DNA from: an uncultured Bacteroides sp.
Lineage (GTDB): Bacteria; Bacteroidota; Bacteroidia; Bacteroidales; Bacteroidaceae
Reading direction: 5' to 3'
NCBI GenBank assembly: GCA_937890825.1
Contig: CALADS010000074.1
Coordinates: forward strand, 209,725-273,724
DNA: 64,000 bases
Part shown: positions 18,839 through 27,485 of the stretch, one piece after another
Numbering within the stretch: the first letter of the stretch is position 1
Layout of the letters: each line of letters starts with the position of its first letter
Notes under the pieces: generated by a model
What the model saw: the letters and a program-made list of their open reading frames with translations, nothing else
Told to the model about the DNA's origin: nothing
Database searches by the model: none
Translations under genes and position numbers: made by a program

Positions 18839-20098
18839 ATGAATGTACATTCAATAAAAAATGCCATCATCAGTTTGATGCTTATAGGAACTGCAACTGC
18901 CGTTAACTGTCAGGAGTCTCCATCTAAGACATACTGCCTAACAGACGCACCGAGATACAGCGAAGAGTCGGGCTATGGATATGACCTTACAGCAACGCCT
19001 CAGAAAGGTGATAAAAGACCGTTCTTCTTCTCCGTAAAGGTGCCCGATGGCAACTATAAAGTAACCGTATGCATAGGAGACAAGAAGAAAGCGGGCATCA
19101 CCACAGTGAGGGGGGAGTCACGCCGTCTGTTCGTGCAACGGCTACATACCAAAAAAGGAGAGTTCATTGAACAGTCTTTTCTGGTGAACAAACGGAACCC
19201 TCAAATTTCCGCCACTGAATCCGTACATATCAAGCCCCGGGAAAAGTCCAAACTCAATTGGGACAACAAACTGACGCTGGAGTTCAACGGAGAAGCTCCG
19301 GTATGCAAAAGCATCCGCATAGAACCGGCAGATACATCGGCGATAACCGTATTCTTATGTGGAAACAGTACGGTGGTAGACCAAGACAATGAGCCTTGGG
19401 CTAGTTGGGGGCAGATGATTCCCTATTTCTTCAACGAGCAGGTTTGCATAGCCAATTATGCAGAATCCGGCGAATCGGCCAATACGTTCATTGCTGCGAA
19501 ACGTCTGAAAAAAGCATTGACGCAAATCAAGAAAGGAGACTACCTGTTTATGGAATTCGGACACAATGACCAGAAGCAGAAAGGTCCCGGAAAAGGTGCC
19601 TACTACTCTTTTTTAACCAGTCTGAAAACTTTTATAGACGAAGCGAGAATGCGGGGAGCATTTCCGGTATTGGTTACTCCCACCCAACGAAGAAGTTTCG
19701 ATGAAAACGGTCGTATACGCGATACTCATGAAGACTATCCCGAGGCTATGAGATGGCTGGCTGCCAAAGAGAATGTGCCTTTGATAGACTTGAATGAAAT
19801 GACGCGCACCCTCTATGAGGCACTAGGCAAGGAAACTTCGAAAAAAGCATTCGTACACTACCCTGCGGGTACCTATCCCGGACAGGTCAAGGCGTTTGCA
19901 GACAATACACACTTCAACCCTTATGGTGCCTATCAGATAGCACAATGTGTCTTGGAAGGCATAAAAAAAGCTGTACCCGAATTGGCCAGTTACCTGAAAA
20001 CAATCGTAACGTATGACCCTGCACATCCGGACGATGTGAACACATTCCGATGGGATGAGTCACCCTTTACGGAAATAGAAAAGCCGGACGGTAATTAA
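18839..20098 (+). CDS. CE12 rhamnogalacturonan acetylesterase with N-terminal beta-sandwich
   Basis: Removes acetyl esters from the galacturonate of RG-I so that lyases and GH28 enzymes can act. The 419-residue product has a signal peptide (about 1-24), a CBM35-like galactose-binding-fold region (about 30-165), then an SGNH hydrolase domain. The domain carries Ser177 in CGNSTV, the Gly block near YAESGESA, Asn243 in EFGHNDQ, and Asp355-His358 in DNTHFN. It is first of five genes, and its stop overlaps the next gene's earliest possible start (TAATG). A second CE12-like tail lies at the left edge of the window, so the locus has at least two such esterases. Confidence 0.9.
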   Translation: MNVHSIKNAIISLMLIGTATAVNCQESPSKTYCLTDAPRYSEESGYGYDLTATPQKGDKRPFFFSVKVPDGNYKVTVCIGDKKKAGITTVRGESRRLFVQRLHTKKGEFIEQSFLVNKRNPQISATESVHIKPREKSKLNWDNKLTLEFNGEAPVCKSIRIEPADTSAITVFLCGNSTVVDQDNEPWASWGQMIPYFFNEQVCIANYAESGESANTFIAAKRLKKALTQIKKGDYLFMEFGHNDQKQKGPGKGAYYSFLTSLKTFIDEARMRGAFPVLVTPTQRRSFDENGRIRDTHEDYPEAMRWLAAKENVPLIDLNEMTRTLYEALGKETSKKAFVHYPAGTYPGQVKAFADNTHFNPYGAYQIAQCVLEGIKKAVPELASYLKTIVTYDPAHPDDVNTFRWDESPFTEIEKPDGN

Positions 20099-20130
20099 TG
20101 ATGCATGAAGTAATTTCTAAAAGATTTAAG

Positions 20131-21654
20131 ATGAAACTTTACAGGATAGCCACTATGCTGCTTACCGGTATGACGCTATGGGCTTGCAACACAGAGAAGC
20201 AAAACTCCAAGCCGGTGTTTGATTGGGGAAAAGCCACCCAACAGCCCGATATTTCCTGGGCCGACAGTGTGGGAAGCCGGCAGATGACACAGGCAGGAAC
20301 GGTGGTAAGTGCCAATGACTTCGGGGCTGTGGCAGACAGCATGGTAATCAGCACAGAAGGGATACAAAAAGCCATAGACTACTGCCATGAAACAGGGGGA
20401 GGAATGGTAACACTGAAACCGGGCTGTTATCAGACAGGAGCCTTGTTCTTAAAGAGCAATGTCCACCTGAAAATCGACCGGGGAGTGACGCTGCTGGCCA
20501 GCACGGATATGCACGAGTACCCGGAATTCCATTCCAGAATAGCCGGTATAGAAATGGTGTGGCCGGCTGCCGTCATCAATATCATCCATGAAAAAAATAC
20601 ATCAGTCAGCGGCGAAGGCACATTGGACTGCCGCGGAAACGGACATTGGGACAGGTACTGGAAAATGCGAAAAGAATACGAGGCCAAAGGACTGCGATGG
20701 ATTGTGGATTATGACTGCAAACGCGTGCGCGGCATCTTGGTGCAAGGAAGTTCAGATGTTACTCTGGAAGGATTCACCCTGCTCCGTACCGGCTTTTGGG
20801 CTTGCCAAGTACTCTACTCACAGCACTGCACCCTGCGCAGTATAATCATCAACAATAATTTGGGTGGCCATGGCCCCAGCACAGACGGGATTGACATAGA
20901 TTCGTCGCGCAATATTCTTATAGAATACTGCAACATAGACTGCAACGACGACAACATCTGCCTGAAAGCCGGACGGGATGCCGACGGCCTGCGGGTGAAC
21001 CGCCCTACAGAGAATGTGGTGATACGCCACTGCATAGCACGGAAAGGTGCCGGGCTTATTACCTGCGGCAGCGAAACATCGGGCTGCATACGAAACGTAC
21101 TGGGGCATGACCTAGAAGCGCATGGCACCGCTTCTGTATTGAGACTGAAAAGCGCACTGACCAGAGGAGGCGTCATAGAAAACATCTATATGAACCGCAT
21201 CCGAGCATACCACGTGGGAAGTGTACTGACAGCCGACTTGAACTGGAACCCGGCCTACAGCTACAGCCAATTACCGGAAGAATATAACAACCGGGAAATT
21301 CCTGCGCATTGGAAAGCTATGCTGACTCCTGTGAAACCCGCAGAAAAGGGGTATCCGCATTTCAGAAACGTCTACCTGTCGCATATAAAAGCAAGCAACG
21401 TACAAAAATTTGTGGCAGCATCGGGATGGAACGATGCATTGCGACTGGAAAATTTCTATCTTTACAACATTAAAGCGCAAACCGGACAGGCCGGTAAAAT
21501 AATGTATGCAAAGAACTTCCATGCATCGAACATACGGTTAAATGTAAGCAACAAGGATTCTGTCCTGCTGAACCATAATGAACAATGTAATATTAAAATA
21601 GAATATGCTGAAACGAATATTCATACTGACCCTGCTGGGAATGCTGTGCGCTAA
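20131..21654 (+). CDS. GH28 pectin-backbone hydrolase, lipoprotein
   Basis: A right-handed beta-helix glycosidase expected to release galacturonate from pectic oligosaccharides. The chosen ATG gives a lipoprotein signal (WAC, Cys19) and 507 residues; an upstream ATG at 20098 overlaps the previous stop but would put 11 residues before the signal. GH28 blocks are present: STDGIDID near 250, CNDDNICLKAG with the Asp pair near 273, GSETSG near 313 and RLKS near 338. The usual GHG motif reads GAG, so the catalytic-pocket His is absent, as in GH28 enzymes acting on rhamnogalacturonan rather than homogalacturonan. It overlaps the next gene by 50 bp. Confidence 0.88.
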   Translation: MKLYRIATMLLTGMTLWACNTEKQNSKPVFDWGKATQQPDISWADSVGSRQMTQAGTVVSANDFGAVADSMVISTEGIQKAIDYCHETGGGMVTLKPGCYQTGALFLKSNVHLKIDRGVTLLASTDMHEYPEFHSRIAGIEMVWPAAVINIIHEKNTSVSGEGTLDCRGNGHWDRYWKMRKEYEAKGLRWIVDYDCKRVRGILVQGSSDVTLEGFTLLRTGFWACQVLYSQHCTLRSIIINNNLGGHGPSTDGIDIDSSRNILIEYCNIDCNDDNICLKAGRDADGLRVNRPTENVVIRHCIARKGAGLITCGSETSGCIRNVLGHDLEAHGTASVLRLKSALTRGGVIENIYMNRIRAYHVGSVLTADLNWNPAYSYSQLPEEYNNREIPAHWKAMLTPVKPAEKGYPHFRNVYLSHIKASNVQKFVAASGWNDALRLENFYLYNIKAQTGQAGKIMYAKNFHASNIRLNVSNKDSVLLNHNEQCNIKIEYAETNIHTDPAGNAVR

Positions 21655-22180
21655 TGTGCCTGCACAGCACTTGACACCGCCGGCAGGAACATTCAGACTG
21701 GGCATTGCCCAAGGCACGGAAAGCCATTGGCTGAAAGAGGGAGAAAAAATCAAAGGGATGGAATTGGAATGGAAATTCCTGCCCCACTCCCGCGGATTTA
21801 TTTTAAAAGTCGCTACAGACGCATCGGTACAGGCCGATGCAGTATATTGGAGCTTTGGAGACTGCCAGCCGGATGCCGACATCAATGTATTCAGCATAGA
21901 AGGCAAAGCATTCACCTGTTACTATGGGGAAAGCATGAAACTGAGAACCGTGCAGGCCATTACCCCCTCTGAGGATATACGCCTGAGCGACGGTACCCAG
22001 GCCTACACACCGCTGGCCTTATATGTTTCGGGCAAAAAAACACGCCACCCGGTGCTGGCCGGACGTTGTGCCCTCGATGCGCATACCCCGCTGTACTTCT
22101 GCTTCTATGAACAAAACAAACAGGCAGACTATAACTATTATATGCTGCCGGAACTCTTTAACCAAACAGACAAGCAATGA
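21605..22180 (+). CDS. Small secreted protein, possibly DUF4450-related
   Basis: A 191-residue protein with a Sec signal (about 1-21, ending VPAQ). It is all-beta by composition, and the segment VYWSFGD followed by FSIEGKAFTCYYGES resembles part of the DUF4450 domain found in some pectin-locus proteins. This match is from memory and weak. No catalytic motif is recognised. It begins 50 bp inside the upstream GH28 gene and its stop overlaps the next start by four bases (ATGA), so its translation is coupled to both. Conservation of such tight packing suggests a role in RG-I processing, but none can be named. Confidence 0.7.
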   Translation: MLKRIFILTLLGMLCANVPAQHLTPPAGTFRLGIAQGTESHWLKEGEKIKGMELEWKFLPHSRGFILKVATDASVQADAVYWSFGDCQPDADINVFSIEGKAFTCYYGESMKLRTVQAITPSEDIRLSDGTQAYTPLALYVSGKKTRHPVLAGRCALDAHTPLYFCFYEQNKQADYNYYMLPELFNQTDKQ

Positions 22181-23583
22181 AACAGACCTATTTGATAGCA
22201 TACCTTTTACTGGCAGGATATATCCAAGCCTTTGCTGCCCTTTATAACGTGAAAGACTTCGGTGCCAAGGCGGATGGAACCACAATTGACTCGCCGGCCA
22301 TCAATCAGGCTATAGAAGAGGCTAGCCGGCAGGGAGGCGGCACCGTGGTGCTGCCGGCAGGCGACTATGCGTGCTATTCCATCCGACTGAAAAGCAATAT
22401 TCACCTCTATCTAGAACCAGGGGCACGCATCATAGCTGCCTTTCCGCTGAAAGACAGCGGATATGACCTGGCTGAACCCAACGAGCATAACGCTTATCAG
22501 GACTTCGGGCACAGCCATTGGAAGAATTCGCTGATTTGGGGTATAGGATTGGAGAATATCGCCATTAGCGGTTACGGCATGATTTACGGGAAAGGACTGA
22601 CCAGGGAAGAAAGCCGCCTACCGGGGGTAGGGAACAAAGCTATCAGCCTGAAAAACTGCAAGAACGTAACCATCCGGGATATCTCCATGCTGCGCTGCGG
22701 ACACTTTGCCGTGCTAGCTACCGGAGTGGACCACCTGACTCTACACAACCTGAAAGTAGATACCAACCGGGACGGATTTGATATTGACTGCTGCAGAAAT
22801 GTACGTATCAGTCAATGTTCGGTAAACTCTCCTTGGGATGATGCCATCGTACTGAAAGCCTCGTATGCACTGGGAAAATTTCAAGATACCGAAAATGTGA
22901 CCATCAGCGACTGTTATGTAAGCGGATTCGACCAAGGAAGCATGATGGACGGTACCTGGCAACTGGATGAACCGCAAGCACCCGACCACGGCTACCGCAC
23001 CGGACGCATCAAATTCGGCACGGAAAGCAGCGGCGGATTCAAAAATATCAGTATCACTAACTGTATCTTTGAACATTGCCGGGGACTGGCACTGGAAACG
23101 GTGGATGGAGGAAAATTAGAAGATGTGGTAATCAGCAACATCACCATGAGGAACATCGTAAACTCTCCCATCTTTCTAAGATTGGGGGCACGGCTGCGCA
23201 GCCCTCAGGGAACAACCGCGGGAAGCATGAAACGTATTCTTATCAGCAACGTCAATGTATGGAATGCCGACAGCCGGTACGCCTCTATCATCAGCGGCAT
23301 TCCCGGTGCCTGCATAGAAGATGTTACTTTCAAAAACATCCACCTGTATTACAAAGGCGGCTACCGCAACGAAGGAGCCGTACAAATGCCTCCGGAACAA
23401 GAAAAAACCTATCCGGAACCGTGGATGTTCGGCACGATACCCGCCAAAGGATTCTTTATACGCCATGCACGAAACATTACCTTCGACGGAGTGACATTTC
23501 ATTTTGAAAAACCGGACGACAGACCTTTGTTTGTAACCGACGATACGCAACATATAACTTTTTATCATACACCTGAAAAATAA
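22177..23583 (+). CDS. GH28 glycosidase, secreted
   Basis: A 468-residue beta-helix protein with a signal peptide (about 1-21) followed at once by NVKDFGAKADGTTIDSPAI, the usual N-terminal start of bacterial GH28/pectate-lyase-3-like folds. Catalytic blocks are TNRDGFDID near 197, SPWDDAIVLKAS with the Asp pair 221-222, and FGTESSGG near 281. The classical GHG and RIK motifs are not present in standard form (GRIKFG; FLRLGAR), which argues for a substrate other than plain homogalacturonan, such as RG-I oligosaccharides. It differs clearly from the other GH28 in the operon. It shares four bases with the gene before and one base (TAATG) with the gene after. Confidence 0.88.
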   Translation: MKQTYLIAYLLLAGYIQAFAALYNVKDFGAKADGTTIDSPAINQAIEEASRQGGGTVVLPAGDYACYSIRLKSNIHLYLEPGARIIAAFPLKDSGYDLAEPNEHNAYQDFGHSHWKNSLIWGIGLENIAISGYGMIYGKGLTREESRLPGVGNKAISLKNCKNVTIRDISMLRCGHFAVLATGVDHLTLHNLKVDTNRDGFDIDCCRNVRISQCSVNSPWDDAIVLKASYALGKFQDTENVTISDCYVSGFDQGSMMDGTWQLDEPQAPDHGYRTGRIKFGTESSGGFKNISITNCIFEHCRGLALETVDGGKLEDVVISNITMRNIVNSPIFLRLGARLRSPQGTTAGSMKRILISNVNVWNADSRYASIISGIPGACIEDVTFKNIHLYYKGGYRNEGAVQMPPEQEKTYPEPWMFGTIPAKGFFIRHARNITFDGVTFHFEKPDDRPLFVTDDTQHITFYHTPEK

Positions 23584-26342
23584 TGAAAAAGAAACAATGG
23601 ATACTGCTGGGATTACTGGCAGCAGCAGGAAACCTGCAAGCTCAACAATGGCCGGCCGTCTCTGCAGAAGCACGGCCCGGAAGCCGCTGGTGGTGGCTGG
23701 GAAGTGCCGTAGATAAAGAAAACCTGAGTTATAACCTGGAAGAATATGCAAGGGCTGGACTGGGGGCTCTGGAAATCACTCCCATCTATGGCGTACAGGG
23801 GAACGATGCCAATGAAATTCCTTTTCTGTCATCGAAATGGATGGAAATGCTGGCGCACACAGAAGCGGAAGGCCAACGAACCGGCATAGAAATTGATATG
23901 AATGCAGGTACCGGATGGCCCTTCGGCGGACCTCACATCGCATTGGAAGATGCGGCCTGCAAAGCTATTTTTCAGACATATGAACTAGAAGGGGGAAAGG
24001 AAGTATGTACGGACATCGCCGTAAAAAATGCCAAGGAAGCTCCCTATGCGTCCTTACACTGTGTTATGGCTTATAGCAAACAAGGGAAAAGCATCCGACT
24101 GACTTCGCATGTGAAGGAAGGAATACTGACCTGGCAGGCACCGGCAGGAACATGGAAGGTGGTGGCACTGTACCTGGGAAAAACCCGCCAAAAGGTGAAA
24201 CGGGCTGCACCGGGAGGAGAAGGGTATGTAATCGACCATTTTTCGCCCCAGGCGGTAAAGAAATATCTTTCGCGTTTTGATGAGGCATTCAAGAAGAACC
24301 GCACTTCTTACCCTCATACTTTCTTTAATGATTCTTATGAAGTATATCAGGCGGATTGGACACCCAACCTGTTGAAAGAATTTGCACAAAGAAGGGGGTA
24401 TAGACTGGAAGACCATTTCCCGGAATTCTTAGATGACACCCGGCCGGAAACCACTCGACGCATCGTGTCTGACTACCGGGAAACCATCGGGGAACTGCTG
24501 CTGCAAAACTTTACCCGACAATGGACCGACTGGGCTCACCGCAACGGCAGCATTACCCGCAACCAGGCACACGGCTCGCCCGGCAACCTGATCGACATCT
24601 ATGCAGCGGTAGACATACCCGAATGCGAAGGATTCGGATTGTCGCAGTTTCACATCAACGGACTGCGACAAGACTCACTGACCCGGAAGAACGATTCCGA
24701 CTTGTCTATGCTGAAATATGCCTCATCGGCAGCGCACATTGCAGGAAAGCCGTACACTTCATCGGAAACCTTCACCTGGCTGACAGACCATTTCCGCACT
24801 TCCCTGTCGCAATGCAAACCTGATATGGACTTGATGTTCGTATCGGGAGTAAACCATATGTTCTTTCATGGCACTCCTTATTCGCCTAAAGAAGCTGCCT
24901 GGCCGGGATGGATGTTCTATGCCTCTGTCAATATGAATCCCACCAACAGCATTTGGCAAGATGCACCCGCTTTCTTCCAATACATTACACGCTGCCAAAG
25001 TTTCTTGCAAATGGGACAGCCGGACAATGACTTCCTTATCTACCTGCCTATGTATGATATGTGGAACGAGCAGCCCGGCAGACTGCTACTGTTCACCATT
25101 CACCACATGGATAAACTGGCACCCAAATTCATCAGTGCCATCCATAAAATCAGCAGCAGCGGATATGACGGCGACTATATTTCCGATGAGTTTATCCGGG
25201 GCACTCGCTTTGAAAACGACCATATCGTAACCTCAGGCGGTGCGCACTACAAGGCTCTGATAGTTCCTGCCACCCACCTGATGCCCGCCGATGTGCTGGA
25301 ACATCTAGTGAAACTTACCAAACAAGGGGCAACCGTTGTATTTCTAGAGAACTATCCCGAAGATGTACCCGGCTACGGACAGTTGAAGCAAAAACAAAAA
25401 CACTACCAACAAATCAGGAAGCAACTACCCGAAGTGACCTTTGACAAGACAATGGTGAATACCCTGGGAAAAGGGAAAATCATTACCGGAACCGACTATG
25501 CGCAAACATTGGCCCAATGCCACATACCCGCAGAAGAAATGAAAACTAGCTTCGGACTACAGGCCATACGCAGAGTAAATGACAACGGACACCATTACTT
25601 CATTTCTTCGCTACAAGCAAAAGACGTGGAGGGCTGGATAACCTTGGGAAGAACTGCCGAAACAGCAGCACTATTCAACCCCATGAACGGCGAATGCGGA
25701 GAGGCTAAAGTACGGAAACATCAGGGGAAAACACAGGTATATCTACAACTAAAATCGGGCGAGTCTATCATCTTGCAAACTTATAAACAGCCATTAAAAG
25801 ACAGCAAACCGTGGAGGTATAAAAAAGAACAGCCCATCAGTCTGCAACTGGAACATGGATGGAAACTGCACTTTGCACAAAGCGAACCTGCCATCGAAGA
25901 TACTTTTTGCATTGACAGAACAATACCTTGGAACACAATTCCACACCAAGCTACCACCGTAAATATGGGAACCGGCATCTATACAGTGGAAGTAGACCTG
26001 CCTGAAATTCCTGCCGATGACTGGGTACTGGATTTAGGAGATGTGCGCGAAAGTGCCCGCGTACATATCAACGGACAAGATGTCGGCTGCGCATGGGCTG
26101 TACCCTTCAGACTCAGCGTAGGACAATACCTGAAACCAGGGAAAAATACCATCGCAATAGCAGTAACCAACCTGCCAGCCAACCGGATTTCCGAAATGGA
26201 CAGGCAGGAAATAGTATGGAGAAAATTTAAAGAAATCAATATGGTAGATTTAAACTACCGCCCTGCACATTATGCGCATTGGACTCCCATGCCTGCTGGA
26301 TTAAACAGCGTAGTACGACTGATTCCTATGAATTTCTTCTAA
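23583..26342 (+). CDS. GH106 alpha-L-rhamnosidase
   Basis: Expected to release terminal alpha-L-rhamnose from RG-I oligosaccharides in the periplasm, alternating with GH28 enzymes. The 919-residue product has a signal peptide (to about residue 21). The GH106 signature GSRWWWLGSAVDKENL is near 33-48, and the central catalytic region has FFNDSYEVY, QAHGSPGNLID and SSETFTW. A GH2-like sugar-binding beta-sandwich sits at about 800-880 (VDLPEIPADDWVLDLGDV, RVHINGQDVG). It is last in the operon, starting on the stop codon of the GH28 gene (TAATG), and is followed by a strong terminator. Confidence 0.92.
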   Translation: MKKKQWILLGLLAAAGNLQAQQWPAVSAEARPGSRWWWLGSAVDKENLSYNLEEYARAGLGALEITPIYGVQGNDANEIPFLSSKWMEMLAHTEAEGQRTGIEIDMNAGTGWPFGGPHIALEDAACKAIFQTYELEGGKEVCTDIAVKNAKEAPYASLHCVMAYSKQGKSIRLTSHVKEGILTWQAPAGTWKVVALYLGKTRQKVKRAAPGGEGYVIDHFSPQAVKKYLSRFDEAFKKNRTSYPHTFFNDSYEVYQADWTPNLLKEFAQRRGYRLEDHFPEFLDDTRPETTRRIVSDYRETIGELLLQNFTRQWTDWAHRNGSITRNQAHGSPGNLIDIYAAVDIPECEGFGLSQFHINGLRQDSLTRKNDSDLSMLKYASSAAHIAGKPYTSSETFTWLTDHFRTSLSQCKPDMDLMFVSGVNHMFFHGTPYSPKEAAWPGWMFYASVNMNPTNSIWQDAPAFFQYITRCQSFLQMGQPDNDFLIYLPMYDMWNEQPGRLLLFTIHHMDKLAPKFISAIHKISSSGYDGDYISDEFIRGTRFENDHIVTSGGAHYKALIVPATHLMPADVLEHLVKLTKQGATVVFLENYPEDVPGYGQLKQKQKHYQQIRKQLPEVTFDKTMVNTLGKGKIITGTDYAQTLAQCHIPAEEMKTSFGLQAIRRVNDNGHHYFISSLQAKDVEGWITLGRTAETAALFNPMNGECGEAKVRKHQGKTQVYLQLKSGESIILQTYKQPLKDSKPWRYKKEQPISLQLEHGWKLHFAQSEPAIEDTFCIDRTIPWNTIPHQATTVNMGTGIYTVEVDLPEIPADDWVLDLGDVRESARVHINGQDVGCAWAVPFRLSVGQYLKPGKNTIAIAVTNLPANRISEMDRQEIVWRKFKEINMVDLNYRPAHYAHWTPMPAGLNSVVRLIPMNFF

Positions 26343-26372
26343 CACAAATCCATCTAATAGCCCTTCTAAAAG

Positions 26373-26415
26373 CATTCTCCTTTCACACTGTTTATTAACC
26401 TGTGAAAGGAGAATG
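26373..26415 (+). terminator. Terminator of the CE12-GH28-GH106 operon
   Basis: Perfect 15-bp inverted repeat (CATTCTCCTTTCACA at 26373-26387, complement at 26401-26415) with a 13-nt loop, 30 bp after the stop. The AT-rich stretch 26416-26609 holds no gene; a lone TACTTTTG box at 26472-26479 has no gene to drive. Confidence 0.85.
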
Positions 26416-26609
26416 ATATTTAACAATCTTTCCAACTTATAACGTCTTAAAAACTGTTTTAATATTATTCCTACTTTTGTTGAAAGTTATTTTAGGATTA
26501 TCTGTTATGTTTTGAGAAGTATAACAAGGAACATTGCAGAAAAAGGCCAAAAACAAACTCTAAAAAAAACTACATAAAAAACTTTCTGAATAATAATTAA
26601 ACTGTTTTT

Positions 26610-27365
26610 TTACTCAAGAGTAGAAGAAGCGTTTTCTGCCCATAGGTCAGTAGATATAGATAATACCTGCGATGATTTGAAATCATAGGTAAGCACTACA
26701 GGACCGTTTACTTCAGACTTAAGACGTATTTTGATACCCTTAGTCTGCTGGGGAATATCCAAATCTTTCAGACTGAAAGACACCGGACTAGGATAAGGAT
26801 TATAGATATTAGAAACTTTATCATAATCATTATAGCGCAATTGTAAGTGCAAGTAATGGTCATCTCCCACTAAGTCTTCCTCTTTTTCCGGACGTACCAA
26901 ACTGATGCGATGCTTTACACCATCAATCGGCAAATTCTGCTGAAACCATACGTTGAAGTATCCGCCACTGATGCCAGTACCGTTCTTCAACACACGCAAG
27001 GCATCATCGCCAAACTCTTCTTCTGTAGCTTCGGTAAGCACTTCCAAAGGTTTTGTCAGCACGTTTTGCAAATCCAAGATCTTACCTGCATGATCATAGT
27101 TACCATAGTTATCGGACAGTGGATTGAATGAGACAATTACCCGCTGACCGTCTACGGCTTCATACCATCCCAGATTCGTATTAACAGGCCACACTGTACC
27201 CCATGAATCACATTCTAAATAAAACGCATTGCCTGTGGTGCGCACCGTAGCCCACAAAGGAGGAGTGAAATCGCCTACTGAATATCCTTCATCGTCATCG
27301 CATGAAGTAAGAAACGGAAGTAGTACCATATACATCACCCACCAGAATCCATGTAATTTTCTCAT
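26610..27365 (-). CDS. NigD-like lipoprotein
   Basis: A 251-residue lipoprotein with lipobox LTSC (Cys22 from the chosen start) followed by DDDEGYSVGD. An N-terminal OB-like strand set (PLWATVRTTGNAFYLECD) precedes a C-terminal part with IYNPYPSPVSFSL, the arrangement seen in NigD-like proteins of Bacteroides. These accompany bacteriocin-type loci in some strains, but their function is not established. The ATG at 27365 is preferred; an upstream in-frame ATG at 27407 would start inside the terminator region. It is alone between the pectin locus and lpxB. Confidence 0.75.
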   Translation of the reverse strand: MRKLHGFWWVMYMVLLPFLTSCDDDEGYSVGDFTPPLWATVRTTGNAFYLECDSWGTVWPVNTNLGWYEAVDGQRVIVSFNPLSDNYGNYDHAGKILDLQNVLTKPLEVLTEATEEEFGDDALRVLKNGTGISGGYFNVWFQQNLPIDGVKHRISLVRPEKEEDLVGDDHYLHLQLRYNDYDKVSNIYNPYPSPVSFSLKDLDIPQQTKGIKIRLKSEVNGPVVLTYDFKSSQVLSISTDLWAENASSTLE

Positions 27366-27411
27366 AATCAAAGCCTCATTAGAAATTATAATTTTCTTTT
27401 TAATCACTGTA

Positions 27412-27463
27412 CAAAAAAATACAGGAGTAATGCTTTTACTGCATCCCCTCCTGTATTTTTTAA
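27412..27463. terminator. Bidirectional terminator after lpxB
   Basis: AAAAAATACAGGAG (27414-27427) pairs with 27448-27461 (14 bp); the inner ATGC/GCAT can pair too. A/T runs flank both sides, so it can stop transcription in either direction. It ends the surE-lpxB unit 23 bp after the lpxB stop. Confidence 0.85.
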
Positions 27464-27485
27464 CAGAAATTCGTTGATTATCAGA

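Noticed and set aside
26472..26479. TACTTTTG box on the plus strand as a promoter
   Set aside because: No rightward gene follows for 3 kb; the region is AT-rich, so a chance match is likely.
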